Origin: a bacterium
GTDB taxonomy: Bacteria > Planctomycetota > J058 > JAJDCP01
Direction of reading: 5' to 3'
Assembly: GCA_030428695.1 (NCBI GenBank)
Contig: JAUIEM010000255.1
Span: forward strand, 1 to 14,480
Length of the DNA stretch: 14,480 bases
Shown: positions 1-6,703 of the stretch, in pieces
How positions within the stretch are numbered: the first letter of the stretch is position 1
Layout of the letters: every line of letters starts with the position of its first letter
The notes under the pieces: model-generated
Databases searched by the model: none
The model's input: only the letters and a program-made list of their open reading frames with translations
What the model was told of the DNA's origin: nothing
Program-made: the position numbers and the translations under genes

Positions 1-1
1 C

Positions 2-1144
2 CTGCACCAGTCGCTGGTCGGCCTGCGCGACATCTCCAACCTGATGACGCCGCCCCCCGACCGGCGCGACGTCGAGAGCCAGGTGCTCGCCTTCGACCTC
101 GGGGTCGTGCGCGAGGCGATCCTGCGTGAGCTCGCCCGCCAGGGGCAGGTGTTCTTCGTCCACGACCGGGTCAAGAGCCTGCCGGCCCTCGAGAAGCTGA
201 TCCGGCGGGTGGTGCCCGAGGCGAAGCTGACCAGCGCCCACGGCCAGATGAAGAAGCGCGAGCTCGAGAAGCACATGCTCGCGTTCATCCGCGGGGACGT
301 CGACGTGCTGCTCGCGACCTCGATCGTCGAGAGCGGCCTCGACATCCCGCGGGCGAACACGATCATCATCGACCGCGCCGACCGCTTCGGCCTCGCCGAG
401 CTGCACCAGCTGCGCGGAAGGGTCGGGCGCAGCGACCGGCAGGCCTACGCCTACTTCCTCGTGCCGAGCCTGAAGAACCTGACCGAGGTCAGCCGCCGCC
501 GGCTGCAGGCCATCGAGGAGTTCTCGAGCCTCGGCGCCGGCTTCTCGATCGCGATGCGCGACCTCGAGATCCGCGGCGCGGGGAACCTGCTCGGCCCCCA
601 GCAGTCCGGGCACATCACCAACGTCGGCTACGAGATGTACTGCCGGCTGCTCGCCGACGCCCAGCAGGCCCTGCGCGAGGGCAAGGACGCCGCCACCCTG
701 GCGGTCGAGTGCGAGGTCGACCTGCCGGTCGCCGCCTCGCTGCCGCAGACCCTGGTGCCGCAGCCGGTGCGGCGGGTCGCGATGTACAAGAAGCTCGCCG
801 GCCTCCACACCGCCGACGGCATCGCGGCCTACGAGAAGGAGATCCGCGACTTCCTCGGGCGCTTCCCCCACGAGGTCGAGAACCTGTTCGCCCTGCACGA
901 GCTGCGCATCCGGCTCGAGCGGCTCGGGGTGCGGCGGGTGCGGCTGGCGGAGGCCGGGCTGGTGTTCGACGTCGCCGACCCCGGGGGGCTGGTGATGAGC
1001 CTGTCGAGCTTCGCCGACCGCCTCGGGCGGCCACAGGACGACCGCATCATCCTGCGCTTCAGCGCTCCGCCGCGGCCCGAGGACGCCCTGCGCACGCTGT
1101 TGTTCCACCTGCGCCGGGCGGAGAAGCTGGCGGCGAAGGGCTGA
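2..1144 (+). CDS. mfd: Transcription-repair coupling factor Mfd, C-terminal part (5' end outside window)
   Basis: Mfd is a DNA translocase that removes RNA polymerase stalled at lesions and recruits UvrA for nucleotide-excision repair. The frame is open from base 2 (LHQSLVGLRDIS), upstream of the first in-window ATG, so the gene enters from the left. About 380 codons are present of a protein usually near 1100-1200 residues. Visible elements are the second RecA-like lobe with helicase motif V (LLATSIVESGLDIPRANT) and motif VI (QLRGRVGRSD), then the translocation motif region with RRRLQAIEEFSSLGAGFSIA and DLEIRGAGNLLG. The C-terminal regulatory domain (D7) covers the last 150 residues or so, with MYKKLAGL and EVENLFALHELR. 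No key motif in this part is missing. It ends in TGA 22 bp from the convergent kinase gene. It is a housekeeping gene with no evident link to the rest of the window. Confidence 0.96.
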   Translation: MHQSLVGLRDISNLMTPPPDRRDVESQVLAFDLGVVREAILRELARQGQVFFVHDRVKSLPALEKLIRRVVPEAKLTSAHGQMKKRELEKHMLAFIRGDVDVLLATSIVESGLDIPRANTIIIDRADRFGLAELHQLRGRVGRSDRQAYAYFLVPSLKNLTEVSRRRLQAIEEFSSLGAGFSIAMRDLEIRGAGNLLGPQQSGHITNVGYEMYCRLLADAQQALREGKDAATLAVECEVDLPVAASLPQTLVPQPVRRVAMYKKLAGLHTADGIAAYEKEIRDFLGRFPHEVENLFALHELRIRLERLGVRRVRLAEAGLVFDVADPGGLVMSLSSFADRLGRPQDDRIILRFSAPPRPEDALRTLLFHLRRAEKLAAKG

Positions 1145-1152
1145 GCAGCCGC

Positions 1153-1167
1153 GGGGCAGGGAGCCCC
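1153..1167. terminator. Possible bidirectional terminator hairpin between mfd and the kinase gene
   Basis: An inverted repeat GGGGC-AGGGA-GCCCC (5-bp all-GC arms, 5-nt loop) lies in the 22-bp gap between two convergent genes, just after the mfd stop. Its last base touches the kinase stop codon. There is no T-run on either side, so the call rests on position and dyad only. Short GC dyads are common at this base composition. Confidence 0.35.
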
Positions 1168-2492
1168 TACAGCCAGATGTAGAGCCCCGCGGCGAGGCCG
1201 GCGAGGCCGAGCAGGCCGGCGCCGATCGCGATCCAGCGGCGCGTGGGTGGCGGGCTCTCGACTTCGACGCGCTGCACCTCGTCGAGCAGCTCCTCGGGTG
1301 TCTTCGGCGGCACCGGCGGACCGTGGGGGCGCTTGTGCAGCAAGCCGCGCGCGCCGAAGCCGCGCTCGAGCGTGGCGAGGGCCTCGAGCAATGCGCCGGC
1401 GCTCTGGAGGCGGTCTTCCGGCTTCTTCGCGAGCAGACGGTGGACGAGCGCCTCGAGGTCGGCGGGGACGTCGGGCCGCGTCGAGGAGATCGCCCGCGGG
1501 GTCGCGTGGTGGTGCAGGTGGACCATGCCCGCGACCGCCGGCGCCTCGAAGGGCTTCGCGCCCGCGAGCATCTCGTAGAGGATCACGCCGAGGCTGTACA
1601 GGTCGCTGCGGGTGTCGACGGAGCTGCTCTGGGCCTGCTCGGGGGACATATACTCCGGGGTGCCGAGGGTCTGCCCCTCCCGGGTCAGGCGCATGCCGTC
1701 GTCGAGGCACTTCGCGAGCCCGAAGTCGAGCAGGGTCACGCGGCCGTCGCTGCCGAGGAAGACGTTCTGCGGCTTGATGTCGCGGTGGATGATGCTGCGC
1801 TCGGCGGCGTGCTCGAGGGCCCCGGCGACGGCCGCGACGATGCGGATGATCTGCTTGTAGGTGAAGCTCCCTGCGGCGAGGTAGGCGTCGAGGGAGCGTC
1901 CTTCGAGCTTCTCCATCGCGATGTAGTACGCGTTCTTGTCCGCGGCCCGGCCGACCGCGCTGACCGAGATGATGTGCGGGTGGTTGAGCCGCGACGCGGC
2001 GCGGGCCTCGGTCAGGAAGCGCTGGATGAAGTCGCTGTCGTCGCTGAGCTCGCGCGCCAGGAGCTTCAGGGCGACCGGATGCCCCGTCTTGACGTCGACC
2101 GCGTCGTAGACCACGCCCATCCCGCCGCGACCGAGGACGCCGCGCAGCTCGTAGGAGTCGATCAGGCGCGAAGCGGGGCGGCCGTTCCGGCGCGAGCCCC
2201 GGCTGCCCGTCCGTCGCGAGCCGTGGCGGTCCGACCGGCGGGGGTCCTGGCGGCCCGTCCGCCGCGAGCCGTGGCGGTCCGACCGGCGGGGATCCTGGCG
2301 GCCCGTCCGCCGCGACCCGTGAGGGTCCGACCGGCGGGGATCCCGGCGGCCCGTCCGCCGCGAGCCGTGGCGGTCCGACCGGCGGGGGTCCTGGCGGCCC
2401 GTCCGCCGCGGGCTGGCGCTACGCCGGGAGGGCGGGCGACGGGACGGCCGGGTGGGGCGATCGGGGATGGCGAGGGATGGAGGAGTCGTCAT
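1167..2492 (-). CDS. Membrane-anchored Ser/Thr protein kinase (Hanks type) with repeat-containing basic N-terminus
   Basis: A 441-residue protein if started at ATG 2492. The kinase domain (about residues 114-380) is complete: Gly-loop GRGGMG at 121-126, VALK lysine 143, HRDIKPQN with catalytic Asp238, DFG at 256-258, and GTPEYMSPEQA at 277-287. One C-terminal hydrophobic segment (about 420-441) follows two arginines and ends the protein, so the kinase domain should lie in the cytoplasm with no extracellular sensor. The first 100 residues are rich in Arg, Ser, Pro, Asp and Gly. They are largely copies of a 16-residue unit like GSRRTGRQDPRRSDRH and are probably disordered. The start is uncertain: ATG 2540 is in frame and 16 residues upstream, and neither has a good Shine-Dalgarno sequence. 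The codons between them are poorer in third-position GC, which favours 2492. It lies downstream of the amidase operon on the same strand, 172 bp away. Substrates are unknown. Confidence 0.93.
   Translation of the reverse strand: MTTPPSLAIPDRPTRPSRRPPSRRSASPRRTGRQDPRRSDRHGSRRTGRRDPRRSDPHGSRRTGRQDPRRSDRHGSRRTGRQDPRRSDRHGSRRTGSRGSRRNGRPASRLIDSYELRGVLGRGGMGVVYDAVDVKTGHPVALKLLARELSDDSDFIQRFLTEARAASRLNHPHIISVSAVGRAADKNAYYIAMEKLEGRSLDAYLAAGSFTYKQIIRIVAAVAGALEHAAERSIIHRDIKPQNVFLGSDGRVTLLDFGLAKCLDDGMRLTREGQTLGTPEYMSPEQAQSSSVDTRSDLYSLGVILYEMLAGAKPFEAPAVAGMVHLHHHATPRAISSTRPDVPADLEALVHRLLAKKPEDRLQSAGALLEALATLERGFGARGLLHKRPHGPPVPPKTPEELLDEVQRVEVESPPPTRRWIAIGAGLLGLAGLAAGLYIWL
2206..2410 (-). repeat. 48-bp tandem repeat, four full units plus a partial fifth, inside the kinase gene
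   Basis: Units begin at 2206, 2254, 2302 and 2350, with a 13-bp partial copy at 2398-2410. Each is 48 bp (plus strand CCCGTCCG then CGCGAG...GGTCCGACCGGCGGGG...), with only a few substitutions between copies. Because 48 is a multiple of three, changes in copy number keep the kinase in frame. Each unit encodes 16 residues in the basic, Arg/Ser-rich N-terminal region. The high copy-to-copy identity indicates recent expansion or ongoing homogenisation. Confidence 0.95.
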
Positions 2493-2664
2493 GGTGTGCA
2501 CCGCGTGTGTGTCTTCCCTTCCCACGGCAGCAAACTCCATGCCGGCTCGGGATCAGGCCAGCCGCCGTGGTCGGCCCGGCCGCCCCTGCCTCGTTCCTGG
2601 ACGCCGCCCCCATCGCAGTGTCCCAAAACGAGATGGAGCAGGGACTTGCGCTATAGGTTCCAGG

Positions 2665-4587
2665 TCAATCGGCGAAGATCTGCCCGAGCAGGGCGGGGAA
2701 GGGGAAGGCCGGACCGGGGTCGCTCTTGCTCTTGTGGACGTTGTCGTGGCCGACGAAGCGGTTCTTCGTCAGCTGCGGGAAGCGCTCGACCAGCGCCCGC
2801 ATCATCAGGACGAAGCTCTTGAGCTGGGCCGGGGTGTACGATTCCCACTCCTTCTTCTTGTAGCGGTAGCCGGTGTCGGTTCCGTCGGGATAGCGCAGGG
2901 GCTGGCGGCTGTCGAAGCGGACGATCGGGTTCTTCGCGTACTTTGTCACGTAGCCGTAGTTGCAGAAGTCGACACCGACCGAGCGCTTGTTGCAGTCTCC
3001 GCCGACCTTCCAGGGCAGCCGCACGTAGTCGTGGATCGGCTTCCAGTCCCCGTCCCGCGGCTTCGCGCCGCCGGCGTGGTAGGTCTTCTCGAACACGGTG
3101 CACAGCTGGCTGACGCCGCCGCTGCGGCCGATCAGGAAGTGGGTGCGCAGGTTGCGCTTGCCCGGGCGGTACAGGCCGTGGGCCTTGCGATGGTCGCCGT
3201 AGGTCACGTTGTAGTGGACGACCACCCACTCGATGCTCTTGTTGCGGTTCTTGATCTTCTTGTCCGGCACCGGCGGCGGGAAGTGGTACAGGTCCGGCAG
3301 CAGGCCGGCCGGATCCCGCAGCATCCCCTCGTCGTCGATCACCAGCTTGTCGTCGACCGGCACGATCTCGACGGAACCCTCCGGCGCAGGCTCGTCGCCG
3401 ACCGGGCTCGCCGGCACCGTCGGCGCCGGACGGGGCGGGGGCGTCGGGCGCTGCGGCGCGGCGAGCTCGACCCCCGGCGGCGCGAAGATCAACAGCTGCT
3501 CGGGGGAGCCGCCGCACACCACGTAGAGCCGCCGGCGCGCGTCCATCGCCAGGCCCTCCGCCGGGGCGTCGCCGAGGGCCAGCCGCGACAGGGCGGCCTT
3601 CAGCCCCTGGTCGAGGGGCGCCTCGACCACCTCCCCACCCGAGCGGCTGAGGAACAGCATCCGCGCGGGCTCCCGGGTTCCGCCGAAGACCTGCTTGTTC
3701 GGATCGTGGACGCACAGCCCCGTCAGGTCCCGCAGCCCGCCCCCTTCCACCAGGCCGTCGAGCAGCTCGACGCCCTCCGCCGGCCGGTCCCAGCCCTGGC
3801 CCATCAGCCCGCGGTGGGTGCGCTTGCCCGGCTTGATGTTGCGGTCGGGGCGGCGGATGCCGATCGCCTTCTGGAAGCGGGCGATCGCTTCGAGGGTCGG
3901 CTCGTCCGGCTTCCCCGCGCGGAACTTCCCGGACAGATAGCCGAGCTCGACCAGCCGCTCCTGCACGGCCTCGACGTCGACCCGGTGGTTGCCGCCGTCG
4001 CCCCGCACCTTCCCGACCTGGTCGGCGAGCGGGAAGGGCCGGAGCGCCTCCAACCCCGCGAGCGGCACACCGTAGACGCGCGCCTCGCCTTCCCGCGCCA
4101 CCAGCAGCCGCCGCCCTGCCGCGTCGAGGCCGAGGCCCTCGAGCCCGGCGCCTTCGGGGGCCTGGCTACCCAACGCCGGGGCGCCGGGCACCCCGGTCAG
4201 GGCGAAGCGCGCGCAGTCCTTGGCGGCGAGCGAGGTCGTGCGCGGGCCGAGCTCGGCGCGGACCAGGACGAAGCTGCGCTCCTCGACCAGGTAGAACACC
4301 GAGCGCCCCTCGCTGCCCGGCCCGGCGTAGACGATGTCGCGCAGGCGTCCGAAGCCGCGGGTCTCGATGTCCTTGCCCGCGAGGGGGTTGCCGCGCAGGT
4401 CCGTGCGCCGGATGCGGCGCTCGTCGGCGCTGACCAGGTAGAGCCGCTCCTCGAGGGGATGGCAGGTGACCCCCGCCCAGCCGCGGCCGGTCAGGGCGAC
4501 CCGGGCGCGCAGCTCGTGGTCCTCGAGCAGGGGCTTGCGGAACGAGACGAGGTAGGACGCGCCGGCTTCGAGCATCAGGCTGGTCAT
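2665..4587 (-). CDS. Zinc N-acetylmuramoyl-L-alanine amidase with interrupted beta-propeller-like region and internal peptidoglycan-binding domain
   Basis: A 640-residue protein. ATG 4587 is chosen because GGAGG lies 7-8 nt upstream; the frame stays open further up, but that part is a shadow of the neighbour. The C-terminal 200 residues match the Amidase_2/PGRP family, which cuts between MurNAc and L-Ala. Expected zinc ligands are His458 (VVVHYN), His614 (FVGHDN) and Asp623 (SDPGPAF), with YHAGG near 504. Residues 1-190 and 268-372 carry propeller-like repeats resembling the SdiA-regulated family (GWAGVTCHPLEERLYLVS, GLEGLGLDAAGRRLLVA, AEGLAMDARRRLYVV). Between them, residues 203-264 read as a peptidoglycan-binding domain (VQERLVELGYLSG, TLEAIARFQKAIGI). 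A Pro-rich linker occupies 373-402. There is no signal peptide or membrane segment, so export would need another route or cell lysis. It is 14 bp downstream of the 650-aa gene, almost certainly in one operon. The amidase call is firm; the propeller family name is less so. Confidence 0.88.
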   Translation of the reverse strand: MTSLMLEAGASYLVSFRKPLLEDHELRARVALTGRGWAGVTCHPLEERLYLVSADERRIRRTDLRGNPLAGKDIETRGFGRLRDIVYAGPGSEGRSVFYLVEERSFVLVRAELGPRTTSLAAKDCARFALTGVPGAPALGSQAPEGAGLEGLGLDAAGRRLLVAREGEARVYGVPLAGLEALRPFPLADQVGKVRGDGGNHRVDVEAVQERLVELGYLSGKFRAGKPDEPTLEAIARFQKAIGIRRPDRNIKPGKRTHRGLMGQGWDRPAEGVELLDGLVEGGGLRDLTGLCVHDPNKQVFGGTREPARMLFLSRSGGEVVEAPLDQGLKAALSRLALGDAPAEGLAMDARRRLYVVCGGSPEQLLIFAPPGVELAAPQRPTPPPRPAPTVPASPVGDEPAPEGSVEIVPVDDKLVIDDEGMLRDPAGLLPDLYHFPPPVPDKKIKNRNKSIEWVVVHYNVTYGDHRKAHGLYRPGKRNLRTHFLIGRSGGVSQLCTVFEKTYHAGGAKPRDGDWKPIHDYVRLPWKVGGDCNKRSVGVDFCNYGYVTKYAKNPIVRFDSRQPLRYPDGTDTGYRYKKKEWESYTPAQLKSFVLMMRALVERFPQLTKNRFVGHDNVHKSKSDPGPAFPFPALLGQIFAD

Positions 4588-4601
4588 GGAAGGACCTCCG
4601 T

Positions 4602-6554
4602 TCAGGACGCGGCGAGCCGCGCGTAGCAGGGGATGAAGCCGCGCATCGTCGCCCAGGTGGAGCGGTCGTCGCGGTCGAAGTCTTCCGGCAGCAGCGTGCC
4701 TGCCTCCATCGCCTGGCGATGGGCCGAGGGCGGGAGCGACGTCAGGGCGTGGTGGCTCGCGTCGGACTTGAAGCCGCCCGCGAAGCGCCGTCCGAAGGCG
4801 TCCGCGTACCAGCGGTTCCAGACCTCCTGCATGCGGCCGCGCAGGTCGGGCTTGCGGTCCCAGAGGTCGCGCATCGTCCAGTAGAACTGCCAGACGACGT
4901 ACGAGCGCCAGTCGCTGGTCGGCGTCCGCTTCCAGTCGAACTCCACCCGCCGGTCGCCCTCGTAGACCGCGAGCGCGCCGCTGTCGGCGTCGTAGTCGAT
5001 CGCGACCCCGTACTTCTTCTGCCAGCGGCGGTGCGCGTAGCTCTTCCCGCTCTTCGGCAGGCCGCCGAGCCAGGCCTTGCGGCTGTTGAGCAGGCTGACC
5101 ATCGCGGCCATGCCGCCGACCGTGCGGATGCCGAGCTGCAGGCAGGCCTTCTGGGCCCGGGCGATGACGTCGTCGACCCAGAAGCGCAGCTGCAGCTCGA
5201 CGATGCGCCGGTCGCGCAGGGCGTAGCCGAAGGCCTTGCGGAACCACAGGAGGTCCCAGCAGCGGCGGCCGGCGTGGCGGCTGCTGGTCTTCGACTGCCG
5301 CCACCAGCCCTCGACCAGCAGGGTCTTGCGCAGGCCGTCCTCGAGGGCTTCGGCGATGTCGACGTCGGTCGGCAGGCTCGCCCGCAGGTCGAGCTCCCCG
5401 ACCTCGAGGTCCATCGCGCCGCGCGCGGCGTCGCGCTGGAAGATCTGCCACAGCACCTCGTTCTCGTCGACCTCGAAGAACTCGCGGAAGCGCATCAGGA
5501 AGGCCTCCCGTGTCTCTTCCTCCGCGAACACCGCGCGGCAGAAGTCATGGCCGTCGTTGAGGGGCCAGTGGGCGATGCCGAAGGTCAGGCCGTCGAGGGG
5601 GTCGACGATGTCGTAGTGGCGCCGGCTGATCGCGTCCGGGTCGAAGGCGCGGATCATGTGCCAGAGCGGCGTGTCCTTGACGACGAGGACGACCTCCTCA
5701 TCGTCGACGTTGCGGGGATGGCGGCCGGCGTCCGTCCACGCCGGGTTCTGGCCGGGCTCGAGCAGCTGCTCGGACTCGAGGGGCTCCTCCGGCGTGAAGA
5801 TGTGGGCCGGCTCGAGCTTGTGCAGGCCCATCAGCCAGTGATGGGTCGTCCCGTCCGGGCTGATCGCGCCGTCGGGCTTCTTCGCCTCCATGCGCTCCTG
5901 GAGCTGCCGGATCGCCGCGACCGTCGGGTCGGCGTCGCTGTCCTGCAGGGGCTGGCCGACCGCCTCGGGGGCGAGCAGACCGAGGGCCCAGAGGCGCTCC
6001 TGCACCCGGCGCACATCGTCGAAGGCCGGCCGGTTGGGCTGGCCCCGGCCGACCCCGTCGAGCAGGTAGAAGCCGCCGAGGCGGCGGGCGTGGGCGCGGA
6101 GCTCTTCCTTCGTCGCGCATTCCCGCCGGTCGTGCAGGGCGTCGTGGTAGACGAACACCCGGCCCTGGGCATCGGCGCTCGGCTCCGGCCCGGGCGCGGG
6201 TTGCGGAGGAAGGGACGGAGGCGCGTCCAGGGGCGCGCGCTGCAGGATCTCCCCGTCTTCGGACGCGCCGTCGACCGCGAGCTGCAGGGGAGTCGCTGCG
6301 GGGACCTCGGCGAAGCGCGCGGTCCAGGTTCCCTCGACGCTCTCGATCGGCGCCGCGGCGACCGTCTTCCCAGCGCTGTCGAGCAGCCGGGCCTGGGGCG
6401 AGGGGCTGTCGCGCCAGGGGGGGATGGCGTTGGTCAGGAAGCGGACCTGCAGGGCGGCACGGGACCGCTCGACGACGATGCGGAACACCCGCCCGCTCGA
6501 CAGGGGGACGCCGGCGGGCAGGGCGTCGGCGGAGATCTGGACATCGGCGACCAC
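4602..6554 (-). CDS. Large peptidoglycan-binding-domain protein with a possible lysozyme/chitosanase-like C-terminal region
   Basis: A 650-residue protein starting at GTG 6554, with GAGGAG 8 nt upstream. Residues 1-105 look like a beta-sandwich. A Pro-rich linker follows at about 108-127. Residues 175-245 resemble a peptidoglycan-binding domain (VRRVQERLWALGLL, then PDGAISPDGTTHHWLMG); the ending matches the inserted domain of the next gene. Residues 290-530 contain HYDIVDPLDGLTFGIAHW and a helical stretch with FRKAFGYALRDRRIVELQ. The order and spacing recall GH46-type chitosanases and other lysozyme-fold enzymes, but I cannot place the catalytic Glu/Asp pair with certainty. At the usual Glu position the sequence offers FDPDA instead, so the domain could be inactive or wrongly assigned. 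There is no signal peptide. It is the first gene of the operon with the amidase. A dyad overlaps its ribosome-binding site. A cell-wall role is likely; the enzymatic activity is a guess. Confidence 0.8.
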   Translation of the reverse strand: MVADVQISADALPAGVPLSSGRVFRIVVERSRAALQVRFLTNAIPPWRDSPSPQARLLDSAGKTVAAAPIESVEGTWTARFAEVPAATPLQLAVDGASEDGEILQRAPLDAPPSLPPQPAPGPEPSADAQGRVFVYHDALHDRRECATKEELRAHARRLGGFYLLDGVGRGQPNRPAFDDVRRVQERLWALGLLAPEAVGQPLQDSDADPTVAAIRQLQERMEAKKPDGAISPDGTTHHWLMGLHKLEPAHIFTPEEPLESEQLLEPGQNPAWTDAGRHPRNVDDEEVVLVVKDTPLWHMIRAFDPDAISRRHYDIVDPLDGLTFGIAHWPLNDGHDFCRAVFAEEETREAFLMRFREFFEVDENEVLWQIFQRDAARGAMDLEVGELDLRASLPTDVDIAEALEDGLRKTLLVEGWWRQSKTSSRHAGRRCWDLLWFRKAFGYALRDRRIVELQLRFWVDDVIARAQKACLQLGIRTVGGMAAMVSLLNSRKAWLGGLPKSGKSYAHRRWQKKYGVAIDYDADSGALAVYEGDRRVEFDWKRTPTSDWRSYVVWQFYWTMRDLWDRKPDLRGRMQEVWNRWYADAFGRRFAGGFKSDASHHALTSLPPSAHRQAMEAGTLLPEDFDRDDRSTWATMRGFIPCYARLAAS

Positions 6555-6564
6555 GGTGGAGGCT

Positions 6565-6586
6565 CCTCGTGCTGGCGCTCACGAGG
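6565..6586 (-). promoter_or_regulatory. Inverted repeat overlapping the ribosome-binding site of the 650-aa gene
   Basis: CCTCGTG and CACGAGG (7-bp arms, 8-nt spacer) lie 11-32 nt upstream of the GTG start. In the transcript the 3' arm includes part of the GAGGAG Shine-Dalgarno, so a folded hairpin would partly hide it. It could instead be a protein operator. No function is shown by sequence alone. Confidence 0.4.
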
Positions 6587-6595
6587 CGGTTTGCC

Positions 6596-6626
6596 GGGGG
6601 CGGGGGTCGGGTCAGGGTTTTTTGGG
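6596..6626 (+). other. G-quadruplex-type motif in the divergent intergenic region
   Basis: Five G tracts of 3-5 bases (6596-6600, 6602-6606, 6609-6611, 6615-6617, 6624-6626) are separated by loops of 1-6 nt, the last loop being T6. They lie between the divergent starts at 6554 and 6704. This satisfies the usual G4 pattern. Whether it folds or matters is unknown, and G-rich runs are easier to get by chance at this GC content. Confidence 0.45.
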
Positions 6627-6646
6627 AGGTGCGGAACGCCCGCTCC

Positions 6647-6675
6647 TTGTTCACCGATCCCACCCGTGCTAGAAC
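6647..6675 (+). promoter_or_regulatory. Candidate housekeeping (sigma-70 type) promoter of the lytic transglycosylase gene
   Basis: TTGTTC (6647-6652), a 17-nt spacer, then TAGAAC (6670-6675) preceded by TG one base upstream (TGC-TAGAAC, extended -10). The predicted start near 6682 leaves a short leader of about 22 nt before ATG 6704. The -35 match is weak (3 of 6) and the -10 is 4 of 6. AT-rich hexamers are scarce here, which makes the match more notable. Confidence 0.45.
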
Positions 6676-6703
6676 CGGGCGCCCCCGACGGAGAGGAATC
6701 GCG

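Noticed and set aside
4588..5451. N-terminal extension of the amidase frame up to 5451
   Set aside because: The added part is Arg/Pro-rich and overlaps the 650-aa gene. ATG 4587 has a proper GGAGG and starts a plausible protein.
6618..6623. T6 run as an intrinsic terminator
   Set aside because: No GC stem precedes it, and it lies in a divergent promoter region where no transcript should end.
6569..6703. Upstream start (6569) for the transglycosylase
   Set aside because: It would add 45 residues ahead of a well-formed signal peptide and would read through the G4 motif and candidate promoter.
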